NCBI GenBank assembly: GCA_010909725.1
Contig: JAACMV010000011.1
Location: 620,001 to 684,000 of the forward strand
Direction of reading: 5' to 3'
DNA from: Picochlorum sp. 'celeri'
Taxonomy: Eukaryota; Chlorophyta; Trebouxiophyceae
Length of the DNA: 64,000 nucleotides
Position 1 is the stretch's first letter. Every line of letters begins with the position of its first letter. Below are positions 1-9,200 of this stretch, piece by piece. Below the pieces are notes generated by a model. The model was not told the origin of the DNA, ran no database searches, and saw only the letters and a list, made by a program, of their open reading frames with translations. The translations under genes and the position numbers were made by a program.

Positions 1-1
1 G

Positions 2-493
2 AATTTGGTGTTGGGAGATGCAGAGGAATATAGGCAGCTTCCTCCAAAGAAGGGCGTTCCTGATGATGAGAGAGAGAAGAGGAGGGTCCTGGGGTTGATT
101 ATACTGAGAGGGGATGAAGTGATTGATATGGTGGTGGAAGGGCCACCTCCAGCGGATGAGGCACGAATCGTGAAAGCAGCTGGCGTTGTGCCGGGCCCTG
201 GAATGGGGAGGGCTGCTGGAAGAGGAATGCCAATGATGGCGCCAGGTATGGCACCAGCTGGGCTGGCGGGTCCCGCCCCTGGTGTGGGGGCCCCAGCTCC
301 AGGAAGTATGATGCCGCATGCTAGAGCTCCTCCTCCAGGAGCACGCCCACCTCCACCGGGTATGCCACCGCCAGGTGGAATGCCACCACCACCGGGTGGA
401 ATGCCTCCTCCGCCTGGGGGAATGCCACCGCCTCCAGGAGGAATGCCACCACCTCCTGGATACAGACCAAATTTCAGGCCTCCGCCGCAATAA
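2..493 (+). CDS. Small nuclear ribonucleoprotein SmB/SmN, C-terminal part (5' end outside window)
   Basis: Core Sm-ring subunit of spliceosomal snRNPs. The reading frame is open from base 2 and ends at TAA 491-493, so the gene starts before the window. The visible part begins in the Sm fold with NLVLGDAEEYR, continues with the Sm2-like stretch KRRVLGLIILRGDEVI, then VEGPPP and GRAAGRGMP. All of these are SmB hallmarks. The C-terminal tail is low-complexity, with four to five tandem copies of a GGMPPPP unit, as in plant and animal SmB tails that bind WW/GYF proteins. The stop lies only 60 nt from the stop of the convergent LC1 gene. The family assignment is firm; the start is not visible. Confidence 0.93.
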   Translation, partial: NLVLGDAEEYRQLPPKKGVPDDEREKRRVLGLIILRGDEVIDMVVEGPPPADEARIVKAAGVVPGPGMGRAAGRGMPMMAPGMAPAGLAGPAPGVGAPAPGSMMPHARAPPPGARPPPPGMPPPGGMPPPPGGMPPPPGGMPPPPGGMPPPPGYRPNFRPPPQ

Positions 494-553
494 TATTTGA
501 CAATGATATACATGACTGGTAACATTTATGTCGCACTACGGATGCATCACACT

Positions 554-1231
554 TTATTCGTCTTCTAATCCTTCACTGCCTTGGTTGGTGGTGTCATCAC
601 CATTGTTTTCCTCCTCGTCTTCCTCATCTGTGAGAGTTGCTTGAAGGATTGTACCATCAAGCTTTTTGAGATGAGGGAGACGTTTCATCATTTCTTGAGT
701 ATACTCTGCCAAATTATTCTTCTTCTGATACCTTTTATAGAGAGGGTTACCTATGAACAACACATCCGATAGGTGGGGCAGACAACTCAACCTGTCAATT
801 TCCTGCCAGTCTGAAATCTTGTTGTTTGACATGTACAGTACATTCAGTTTTTGGAGGCACTCAATACCCTCAAGCCGCTCAATAGCATTATAACTGATCC
901 AAAGCTGTTCCAGGGTTCCTGCGACTGGCTGTATTCCATCCAGCTTGCGAATACCATTCCGTCCCACAGACAAGATTTTGAGGGGCATGGTATCAGACAA
1001 ATTCTGGATCCTATCTATATTGTTCGTGGACAATGATAATTTTTCACACGATGTACAATCTTTGAGAATGCTATCCATCACTTGGATGGGAGGATACTGC
1101 CCGCTGAGATCAATGGCGGTGGCTGCACACTGGTCTGAGAGGTCTCCAAGGTTTGACAGGGCAGAAGCACAGCCTTGTACCTTTTTCTTCTTCGGGGCAG
1201 CGGCGCTCTTCGTGCCCTTTTTCGTCGTCAT
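554..1231 (-). CDS. Axonemal outer-arm dynein light chain 1 (LC1/DNAL1), leucine-rich repeat protein
   Basis: 225 aa. LC1 binds the gamma/alpha heavy-chain motor domain of outer-arm dynein and helps control ciliary beating. The protein shows the LC1-specific blocks CEKLSLSTNNI, LWISYNAIERL, LYMSNNKISDW and VLFIGNPL in order (about residues 60-170), spanning roughly five leucine-rich repeats, then the terminal KRLPHLKKLDG. It differs from other family members by a Lys-rich N-terminus (KKGTKSAAAPKKKK) and a long acidic C-terminus (DEEDEEENNGDD), both added to a usual length near 195 aa. It is a single exon. Its presence implies that this organism, or a life stage of it, builds a motile axoneme. 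Confidence 0.93.
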   Translation of the reverse strand: MTTKKGTKSAAAPKKKKVQGCASALSNLGDLSDQCAATAIDLSGQYPPIQVMDSILKDCTSCEKLSLSTNNIDRIQNLSDTMPLKILSVGRNGIRKLDGIQPVAGTLEQLWISYNAIERLEGIECLQKLNVLYMSNNKISDWQEIDRLSCLPHLSDVLFIGNPLYKRYQKKNNLAEYTQEMMKRLPHLKKLDGTILQATLTDEEDEEENNGDDTTNQGSEGLEDE

Positions 1232-1441
1232 TATATTATATTATACGCTGTTGTTTTATAATAGTCAAGATGGATCCATGTATGATACATGTGTTTCCTA
1301 TCATGTGGCAGTGGTCAACATGGGGTGCATGTGTTGTTGACCATCATCATGCATGTATACAACGCACATGGCAATTCAAATAGAAGGCCGTCGGCTATAT
1401 GCGGTACATTCTGTCAGTTCAAGAGGAGAGCGAAGAAAAAC

Positions 1442-1449
1442 AAAAAAAA
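1442..1449 (-). terminator. Pol III terminator (T8) of the permuted tRNA gene
   Basis: Eight consecutive A on the plus strand give T8 on the minus strand. It lies about five bases beyond the 7-nt flank that pairs with the leader, exactly where a Pol III transcript of the order 3' half, spacer, 5' half should stop. The context supports reading the locus as one permuted transcript. Confidence 0.75.
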
Positions 1450-1456
1450 GTTCGAG

Positions 1457-1551
1457 TACGAAGGGCATGCTCTAAGACCACTGAGCTACAGAAGCGTCAG
1501 GTAGAATGTTTTTCGTGCTTCTGGAGAGAATCGAACTCCCGACCCCACCCT
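1457..1551 (-). tRNA. Candidate circularly permuted tRNA-Thr gene (probable anticodon CGU)
   Basis: Read on the minus strand, the 3' half comes first (1551 down to 1516): anticodon-stem strand GGGTG, variable GGGTC, T-arm GGGAG-TTCGATT-CTCTC, acceptor CAGAAGC, discriminator A. A 20-nt intervening segment follows (1515-1496). Then comes the 5' half (1495-1457): acceptor GCTTCTG, TA, D-arm GCTC/GAGC with a GG-containing loop, A26, TGCCC, then TTCGTA. The acceptor strands pair perfectly over 7 bp, the D stem over 4 bp, and the T stem over 5 bp with one G-U. The anticodon stem has 5 bp including two G-U pairs. TAGCTCAGTGG is a consensus A box and GTTCGATTC a good B box. G1-C72, C2-G71 and anticodon CGU fit threonine identity. 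The exact splice point inside the anticodon loop is inferred. Permuted tRNAs are known from Cyanidioschyzon and some prasinophyte algae. Confidence 0.82.
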
Positions 1552-1574
1552 GTTCCGTACCCATCACTCTACCA

Positions 1575-1624
1575 GCTCACCCTGAAAGGCCCTATCGCGA
1601 TAGGAAAGGCCTTTGTGGGTGAGC
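1575..1624. repeat. 50-nt near-perfect inverted repeat (hairpin) beside the permuted tRNA
   Basis: The outer arms GCTCACCC (1575-1582) and GGGTGAGC (1617-1624) are exact complements. Inside them lie a second pair (AAAGGCC against GGCCTTT) and a central perfect palindrome, CCTATCGCGATAGG-like. Almost the whole 50 nt can fold into one interrupted hairpin with short mismatches. It starts about 12 nt upstream (minus strand) of the leader segment of the permuted tRNA. I do not recognise it as a known RNA family. Confidence 0.8.
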
Positions 1625-1896
1625 AAGACGGGACAGCGAGCGAAAATTCGAATTTTTGACTGTACTAATTCAGGTCGAAAACACATTTTGGCTTATACGA
1701 CCTCTAGAGAGGTTAAAAAAGCAAAGTAAAAGGTACCATACGTGACTATAGTGCATCAATATACATGTAGGACAACATGGTGGGGTCAAAAACCAACCAC
1801 GCAATTGGTTGAGGATGGAATTTCATCATTCCACAACACACAGCACATCACCTCCTGTGTGAGAATACCATCACACACGCATGCAGCGTTACATAT
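1625..1896. other. Spacer upstream of the tRNA locus, no gene recognised
   Basis: Apart from the permuted tRNA and the adjacent hairpin, the 1232-1896 spacer shows no coding signal. Bases 1640-1740 are AT-rich. Bases 1232-1290 hold AT-rich sequence with TATAATATAATATA directly before the LC1 start codon. Confidence 0.5.
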
Positions 1897-2508
1897 TTAT
1901 TCCTTTTTATCCGTATTTTTCGGAGGCGGATTTCCACCACTCAACACATTGTAAAACAGAAACAAACTAATGGCCCCACTGGCCACACCAACAATCCCAC
2001 TCAACCATGGGAAGGCACCCAGCCTCCACAAACTGGTACACACATACGCCATGACACTTGAGCATACTCCCCCAGCAACTGTAAAAAGTGTACTATGTCC
2101 ACCTGCTTTCCATGCCTTCAACGATAACGATGACAGAGCAATCTCAAATGCCCCAACACTCGCTGCAGTCAAGCCAAACTTGACTGCACCCTGAATAAAA
2201 ACGCAAGCCAGCAGACCTACTGTAACCATAAAGGCCCCATATGGGATATTCATACAGAAATCATGAAGTACTGCATGGCGAGAACCACCCATGGTATCCG
2301 TGACTGGCGTTGAAGACGAACTAGCTGCAACCACTCTCCCTGATGTTCTTCCTAATCCGCTGATGGACCCTTTCTGGCGCTTGTTCACTACCGTATACAG
2401 CGAGGTTTTTAAAACAGATGAGCAGCGCGTACTTTGAGGAATCAGAGCAACTGTGCCAGGACTCGAAACAATTCTGACAGATGCAGTGCGAAACAAACTC
2501 GTAGGCAT
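1897..2508 (-). CDS. FAX1-like plastid fatty-acid export protein (Tmem_14 family)
   Basis: 203 aa. FAX proteins sit in the plastid inner envelope and move free fatty acids out of the plastid for ER lipid synthesis. Residues 1-75 are Ser/Arg-rich without acidic stretches, as in a transit peptide. Residues 87-190 contain four hydrophobic segments of the Tmem_14 fold, starting with IPYGAFMVTVGLLACVF and including SLSLKAWKAG. The protein then ends with SGGNPPPKN (190-198), the motif that closes land-plant FAX1. It is a single exon. The neighbouring gene on the same strand also encodes a likely plastid protein, but the 286-nt gap and eukaryotic setting argue against co-transcription. Confidence 0.87.
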   Translation of the reverse strand: MPTSLFRTASVRIVSSPGTVALIPQSTRCSSVLKTSLYTVVNKRQKGSISGLGRTSGRVVAASSSSTPVTDTMGGSRHAVLHDFCMNIPYGAFMVTVGLLACVFIQGAVKFGLTAASVGAFEIALSSLSLKAWKAGGHSTLFTVAGGVCSSVMAYVCTSLWRLGAFPWLSGIVGVASGAISLFLFYNVLSGGNPPPKNTDKKE

Positions 2509-2630
2509 CTGAAGCAGGGTTTTAATTCGTGGAATATCTATCCTCCCTGAAAATTGAGTTTATTTCATAATGTAACAACGATGCGGGAAGAGTCAAGGAA
2601 CAGGATCTCAACGCGGTAGTACCCATGAGT

Positions 2631-2685
2631 AGTACTGATCTACTAGTAGACAGTACTGTTGTGTGGGTATCTGCATCTAGATGCA
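2631..2685. repeat. Two adjacent palindromes upstream of FAX1
   Basis: Bases 2631-2657 form a near-perfect palindrome: AGTACTG and CAGTACT flank the 12-bp perfect core TCTACTAGTAGA with one bulged A. Bases 2672-2685 (TGCATCTAGATGCA) form a second, perfect 14-bp palindrome. Both lie between the FAX1 start and the end of the next gene. They could be regulatory sites or transcript hairpins. Confidence 0.75.
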
Positions 2686-2794
2686 ATGCATAATACCACC
2701 AGTGGTTGTTTTTTCATTCTCGCCCAAGAATCAAGTCTTTGATCAATCAATCACACAGCAATTACAAATCTTCATGTACACATGTTCATTATTA

Positions 2795-4021
2795 TTATCG
2801 CATCAAGCGGCTTGGTTTGTGGAGTTTGACAGGCTTGTCCTGCAAGATGACTGTTGTAGGGTCTTGCATAACGACATTCTCCACTTCGTCTAGATTTTCA
2901 CCCGGTTTCTCTACTGGCACTGGTTTCTTCCCATCCTCCTGTGGGGAACTCCCCAGCTCTGTTCCCTCGAGCAAATATGCATGGGTATCGTCAGGCCCAC
3001 CAGAAGCACTGGGACTCATCCGGTATCCTAGCTGCTCCATATTCTCTTGCTTTGCTACCGGCATAGATACACCTTTATTTTCTCCAACACCTCTTCTGAT
3101 TGTATTCCAGACATGCCGTCCACCATAATATGTTCCATGCCGTGTCTGGATGCCATCTTCAGGAGCATGATGATCATGTCTGACATCAGTGGCTGCGTGG
3201 CGACGCGATGATGCAGAAGAAGAAGCGGTTGATTTTCTGTGTGGCACTGGTCCACCTGTTGCCCTCTTGGGACGCGTATGTTCTATATTCCTCATGGGAG
3301 CAAGCCTCATGTCCAGTTCTTCCCGTGACAATCTCTTTGGTTTTGGTTTTCCAGCATCAGATACTTTTGGGGTATTCTTAACAGTCCTCTTTGGTGAGGT
3401 TGATGGCATCAAGGTACTCAGATACCGTTTCAGATGATTCATTCGTGTGGCCACAAGCACACCACACACTGCTACAAACCCAACAATCCCATACACATGC
3501 ACTGGAATCCTTCCTGTATGAGGCATCATAGAACCATTCGCCGAAATACCAACCCGTACTCCATCCAATGCCGCCTTGGGAATGGACACTTTATCCTCCA
3601 TATACTGCGTATACATCATCTTGCTTGTAAAATCAAAAATACCAGTTGGCTGCAAGCCCACATCTCGCTGCCACGATTGCAAGGCCTCCTTCGTCATACT
3701 TCCAAAATACCCATTCACCACCTTGAATGAATCATATGGACTTGCAAACAGGTATGATTCTTCCGACAGAAACTCCTGCAGTGCCAGCACATCAGCCCCA
3801 CTCTGCCCTTGCCGTAGCACCCTGCCTCCAAAATCCTTCACATGAATACCATACGCCTCCTCCAAGTACGCACACCGCTTTTCATATTGATATTTACTCA
3901 TCAGACTGGCTTGACATACCATCCTCTGTCGCCGTGTACGTTGCATAGTACAGCAACGTTGTCTTCCCCGAAGAGAGAGAGGGAGAGTCTTGCATCCAGA
4001 GTTCAATGCCATGACAGGCAT
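2795..4021 (-). CDS. Plastid-targeted protein with peptidoglycan-binding-like domain and one membrane segment
   Basis: 408 aa, single exon. Residues 1-40 are basic and rich in Arg/Ser/Thr (RGRQRCCTMQRTRRQRMVC), fitting a plastid transit peptide. Residues about 68-134 match the PG_binding_1 pattern: VLRQGQSGADVLALQEFL, then GYFGSMTKEALQSWQRD and GLQPTGIFD. This is the same helical unit that follows chloroplast enzymes and lumen proteins in plants. A single transmembrane helix follows at 175-193. The C-terminal half (200-408) is hydrophilic and low-complexity, with basic and proline-rich tracts. No enzymatic domain is visible. The family role is unknown to me; an anchoring or scaffold role at a plastid membrane is only an inference. 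Confidence 0.75.
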   Translation of the reverse strand: MPVMALNSGCKTLPLSLRGRQRCCTMQRTRRQRMVCQASLMSKYQYEKRCAYLEEAYGIHVKDFGGRVLRQGQSGADVLALQEFLSEESYLFASPYDSFKVVNGYFGSMTKEALQSWQRDVGLQPTGIFDFTSKMMYTQYMEDKVSIPKAALDGVRVGISANGSMMPHTGRIPVHVYGIVGFVAVCGVLVATRMNHLKRYLSTLMPSTSPKRTVKNTPKVSDAGKPKPKRLSREELDMRLAPMRNIEHTRPKRATGGPVPHRKSTASSSASSRRHAATDVRHDHHAPEDGIQTRHGTYYGGRHVWNTIRRGVGENKGVSMPVAKQENMEQLGYRMSPSASGGPDDTHAYLLEGTELGSSPQEDGKKPVPVEKPGENLDEVENVVMQDPTTVILQDKPVKLHKPSRLMR

Positions 4022-4439
4022 ACCATACCCTACAATTAGACCGTTGTGATATATATAGTCATATATCTGTTATGAGGGTATATATGGTTACAGAGAGGAA
4101 AGTCTGGAAGTATTTTCTGAAAAAAAACGAGATTCGAGATCGATCAATTAAAGAAACACACCTCGTGCCATGATCCACGAATATATACTGCGACCACAGA
4201 GAATACTGTTTTGTTACTAATAATAATATGTGTATGGAGTGTCCATCTATTGGAAAAAAGAGGCTTGATTACAAATAATCAGGGTGTCTGTTCGAATTTG
4301 AATCGTCTCCAAAGTCCGCGCCCAAATATTAGATTTTGGGAGTTTTGAAACAGACAGCATCCTCGCTGCTTCGTTCCATACAATTATTATTATTGTTATT
4401 ATTGTACTAGTAGTAGTAGTAGTTGAAAGGCATAGAAGA
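4022..4439. other. Divergent promoter spacer
   Basis: 418 nt between two divergently transcribed genes. It is AT-rich with TATATA tracts near 4050-4095. A triplet microsatellite (ATT/TAG repeats, about 4380-4425) lies immediately before the allantoinase start. No RNA gene or convincing short ORF is seen. Confidence 0.5.
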
Positions 4440-6218
4440 ATGGTGGAGACCACGGTGGATCGTGGGGAGGGAGAAGCGTCAGGACTGACAAGGAGGGTAA
4501 AACGTCAAACAAACACCTCTGATGCGGCAACAAGGGTATCAACGAGTCGAACCAAGTCTAAAAAGAATGCTGGAAGTGCACTGAGGAAAATGAAGGAGGA
4601 AGCGCACGTGACGAGGTACTTGTTGTCTGGGGTCATGCATATAGCTGTCCTGGGAGCTGTGGTGCAGATGATGTATATTGGCGGTGTGATTGATTTGATG
4701 AAGAGTTATTATGATGCATGGGCGCCTTGGGTTGTACCATGTGGTTTATTAGAGACTAAAGAATATGTTATATTCTCCGAGCATATTGTTGGGAGGTATG
4801 GTATGGTTGCTGGTGGGATTCATGTTCGGGGTGAGATTATTGCTGGCACATTTCTTGGCAGGCAAGGGTTGAACAGGTCTCTTATTTTGGAGCGATTGGT
4901 CGGATCGAAGAAGAGTTCCTCTATCCATATACTGGATTATAAAGATTATGTGGTTGGACCTGGGTTGATTGATGTGCATGTGCATATGAATGATCCTGGC
5001 AGGGCAGACTGGGAGACCATGTATCAGGCTACACAAGCAGCAGCTGCTGGTGGCGTGACGATGGTGGTTGATATGCCCTTGAATAGTGATCCTGTGACAA
5101 CGACAAAGAAGAGAGTATTGGAGAAGATTCGGATTGGTGCTGGGAAGAATTCGTCGTTTGTTCAGGTTGGTGTCTGGGCAGGGCTTGTTCCAGAGAATGC
5201 TGGGAATCCTTCAGTGCTCAAAGGGCTTGTGGGAGCAGGAGCTTTTGGATTTAAGGCGTTTATGGCTCATAGCGGGATTAATGATTTTGAAAAGGTTTCG
5301 ATAGATGATATCGAGGCTGCACTGCCTGTGATACGGAGCCTGGATGTTCCCTTGTTGGTTCATGCAGAGCTTGAGTTGGATGAGGAGGAGGCGCATGCGG
5401 ATCTTCAGAAGGATTTGTATTCGTCTTGGCTCCAGATTCGACCTCCTGAGATGGAGAGAAGAGCTGTTCAGCAGTTGATTGATGCTTTAGAGAAACTGGA
5501 GAAGACGTCTACTGATGAGAAGAAGGGTTTTAGGATTCATGTGGTTCACATTTCTGATGACAAGGCGCTGCAGATGATTGTAGATGCAAAGAAGCGACAT
5601 TTGCCAATAACTGTCGAAACATGTCCTCATTATTTGTTGTTCTCGAAAGAGATGATACCAAAAGGGGCAACTGAATTCAAATGTGCACCACCTATACGAG
5701 ATGCTGAGAATAGGGATGCATTGAGACGGGGTGTGCTGCGAGGGGATATCGATGGGATGTCCTCGGATCATTCACCATCTCCAGAGTCTATGAAGATGAA
5801 AGATACTGGGGATTTCCTAAACTCCTGGGGTGGTATTTCAGTTGTGCAGTATTCGTTGCCAGCCACATGGGAATCGCTTGTCAGTGCTGATCCATCAGTG
5901 TCGCCATTTGTGCTGCATGCTGCGTTTTCAGGATTTCCGGCATCGTTACTCGGTATAGAGCATCTCAAGGGCCGTATTTCTGATGGAAAGCATGCAGATT
6001 TAGTTGTATGGGATCCAAAGAGCAATGCTGATACGTCTCGAGAGGGTTGCTATCAGACACAGAAGCTGTCACCCTACATGGGACGAGCCATGCGGGGAAA
6101 GGTTGTCTCAACATTTGTCATGGGATCCATGGTGTATGATTCTGGTGTAGGTGTCTCAGCGACATCATGTGGTACAAGTATAGCAAAGAAGTCAATTCGG
6201 AAGAAACGAAAGTCATAG
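4440..6218 (+). CDS. Allantoinase, membrane-anchored
   Basis: 592 aa, single exon. It hydrolyses allantoin to allantoate in the ureide branch of purine breakdown. It belongs to the cyclic amidohydrolase family. Metal ligands are in place: HVH at 180-182, the lysine to be carbamylated in FKAFMAHSG (K272), H308 in LLVHAE, a His in RIHVVHISD (367-370), and D443 in SSDHSP. PGLIDVHVHMNDPGR and CPHYLLF are allantoinase-like rather than dihydroorotase-like. Residues 1-60 are basic and hydrophilic, followed by a single hydrophobic helix at 62-81, so it is probably a signal-anchored ER enzyme, as in plants. Its stop is 34 nt from that of the convergent SEC24 gene. Confidence 0.92.
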   Translation: MVETTVDRGEGEASGLTRRVKRQTNTSDAATRVSTSRTKSKKNAGSALRKMKEEAHVTRYLLSGVMHIAVLGAVVQMMYIGGVIDLMKSYYDAWAPWVVPCGLLETKEYVIFSEHIVGRYGMVAGGIHVRGEIIAGTFLGRQGLNRSLILERLVGSKKSSSIHILDYKDYVVGPGLIDVHVHMNDPGRADWETMYQATQAAAAGGVTMVVDMPLNSDPVTTTKKRVLEKIRIGAGKNSSFVQVGVWAGLVPENAGNPSVLKGLVGAGAFGFKAFMAHSGINDFEKVSIDDIEAALPVIRSLDVPLLVHAELELDEEEAHADLQKDLYSSWLQIRPPEMERRAVQQLIDALEKLEKTSTDEKKGFRIHVVHISDDKALQMIVDAKKRHLPITVETCPHYLLFSKEMIPKGATEFKCAPPIRDAENRDALRRGVLRGDIDGMSSDHSPSPESMKMKDTGDFLNSWGGISVVQYSLPATWESLVSADPSVSPFVLHAAFSGFPASLLGIEHLKGRISDGKHADLVVWDPKSNADTSREGCYQTQKLSPYMGRAMRGKVVSTFVMGSMVYDSGVGVSATSCGTSIAKKSIRKKRKS

Positions 6219-6252
6219 TACCTATTACAACCTTTTAAATGATTGTCTACTA

Positions 6253-9200
6253 CTACTTTGATTGACTTGCCATGAGTCCTTTTTGAACAATTGTCATCCA
6301 GTCAAGATATGATGGCTGGCCAGATGCTCCCATTCTATCTTCAATGAAGAATGGCATCACATGTGCTTCCATTGGAGTCCCTTGACGAATAACATGAACG
6401 TCTTGCACAAATTCTTTGGATTGCCTGAGGGAATGAATAACCTCATGGATACGAGGGGCCAATTTTGATCCCTGTCTTGGAGGTTCGAGTGTCAACGGTT
6501 GGTTCATATTCATGGCATTGTTTCCCAAGACATCCGCGTAAAACTGCTGTGACGTTCCTGATCCGAGCCAAAGAACCAATACTCTTCCAGTATCGATTAG
6601 ATACACGCCTGTTGGATCACAGTATTCCAGACCTGCTGGTGTTGTGCTTGGGAGTACCACCTTATTCTGCTGATTTCTTAATCCCCAGTTTCCTGATTCC
6701 TGATCAACTCTATAGCATGATGGGTACATCAACTTCACCAAATCTCTTATGGTACCCGTGGTGATGTGGTGAGACACTGCAGCTCTTTCATCAGTGTTCA
6801 CATCCCTGCCACTTCCCCTGAGGGCAGCAGTCTTCAAAAGACCTAAAGTCAGGACTGGAAGACTCTTCAGTTTCTCTGGCAACACCATCGATCCTGGCTG
6901 GGGACCGCCACTTCCTCTCATATGTAACATGCGATACTCTTTAAGACTGCTGCACAGTGTTTGTTGGATCTTGTTCCTAACAGCGTCAAGTTTGGATGTA
7001 TATGTCTTCTCAACAAAGACCTTGGCCATGAGCGCCGCGGTACATCCAGCATCACATGCTTTATACAGGTCTATCAATTCAGATACAACAGGCAGAGCGA
7101 TGGTGTGAACACGAATCCGCCTCTCGCCCTGAGATGATGTATACAAAAGAGCAGCTTGCAAATATGCTGTTTGCCCTGTAAGCAATGTTTCCTCATGGGT
7201 GATTTCGACTGAGAATGTCTTGTCCGCATCACACGCAGGTAAAGCAAGTAAATCTGTCGACCGAACAAAGAAATGCCCGAAGAAGGAGGAAATCCGCAGA
7301 CCTTTTGAACACCTGATTCGCATGACAGACTCCCATGCAGTTTCCCTGGTGACATTTCTTTCTAATTCGGCAAGAAGTTTTCTCGAGTCTTTATCTTTTG
7401 AGAATCCTGGGTAATAGTAGCACTGCCCACCAGTGTACTTGGCAAGAGCTCCAATTGACGGAAGATCTTGGTACACAGAGCCACCAGCAAACACATCAAT
7501 ACAAATCTGGAACCTGGATGCTTCCGCTGAAAACCTCTTGTAGAACGGATCATCAGGACATCTGAGTGTATGTTCCCTGTCTGTACCATACAGTGCGGGG
7601 TTATCGCGAGCTTTAATCCTGCCAATCCCAGCTGATGGGGCAGCAGTTTGGAAAAGCATGAGCTTGCCACCAACATGATTCATCACAAGGAATGCGGCCT
7701 GCAATGCTGGTCCCATGGCACTATCTACAATTTGGGTGCTCATAAATGATTTTGGTATCGAGTCCAGGAGGTTTTCCAAGAGGCTGCGAGATTCTGACAA
7801 ATTTACCAGAAGTTCGTCAGGCAGCGGAACAAATGGATCATCTATTTCACCAACCACCATCATCTGCGGGTTGGCCAGTCCCGCCCTCATGTTGTAAAAG
7901 TGGACGGATTTGTCAAAAGTGATGACAGCAACTCTAGTTCTGTCATCACCAGGCAACTTTGAAAGAATTGATTTGATACTCTGGCAAGCTGCAATAATCA
8001 TCCCAGACGATGCTGCTGCGAAAGATACATCAATTGCAAAAACAAATGTCGGTGGCATAGGTGCACGAACCATATACTCTGCTGGAGCCACATATTCGCA
8101 TGACCCTTGGCTCAATTCTGGCCTCTGCTCGTGATCAAGTCTTTTCCCTGAGGCATCAAGTGCACAGAAATAATCCACTGGACATTCATTCACCATTTGG
8201 CACACATTACACGAGAAACGCCTGCCACCGTCCATCCATACCATGAATGGATTCATATATGTCCTGCAGCGCTTACAGCGAACAATTGTTGTATGCCCAG
8301 CATTGGCAATAGGAACCTCTCTGCCAGTTTCAGCAAGAGGATGTACAATGGCTCCATATGGAAGATGCCATCTTGATTTCAATGCCTGGCTATTTGGCAC
8401 CGCATTCGTGGAAAATCTGACAAAGTCTTTACCACAGTTTGCAGGATTCGGCGTTGCAGGAGCTCCAATGGCAGCCTCCTGCTGCTCCTCTGTGCCAGCT
8501 GGCCTTGGAAAGGATGCAGCATTCACAGGCTGTTGCTGCTGCTGTTGCGACCCTGGTGGACCAGGAACAGATTGCGATGGACCGAGAGATAACGTCTCGA
8601 ATGCATCGAGTGTTGCTGCCATCGTATCGCCACCAAACCCTTGAGGGGCCATCATTCCTCCTGGCCTCATTCCACCCATGGCACCTGCCTGCGGTGCCCC
8701 CATGGGAGGAGCAGCACCAGTCATCGTTGCAGCCGGAGGCCTTGGCTGTCCAAAAGACCCAGTCCCTGGTGGACCAGTCGGTGGACCAGTTGGAGGTCCA
8801 GTTGGTGGACCAGTTGGCGGGCCAGTTGGAGGACCTGCAGACTGATTGGGCACAAATCTATTCGGTGCAAATCCACCCATCGATCCAGCTGGCGGCCTTG
8901 CAGCACCTCCCTGAGAACCAGGCTTCTGTGGCTGAAACGTTGATGGCCTCATCATTCCTGGCCCTTGCTGCTGCTGCACTGGTTGCTGCTGTTGAGAAGG
9001 CATCCCTGGCCGCTGCTGTTGCATTTGCCCTGGATACTGAGAAGGCACGCTGGGCCTCATACCGGGCTGAGATGGCTGATATTGCCCCGGAGGAGGTCTC
9101 ATCCCTGGTTGTTGCTGAGGCTGTCCCGGGCCAGGCATACCTGGACGATACATCCCTCCTGCTGGTTGCTGCGCAGTATTCATATAATTTCCACTTACTG

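Noticed and set aside
1516..1600. Ordinary minus-strand tRNA ending at the CAGAAGC acceptor
   Set aside because: Upstream sequence offers GGGTGAGCTGGTAGAGTG, which gives neither a matching acceptor 5' strand nor a proper D arm; the matching 5' half is downstream, hence the permuted reading.
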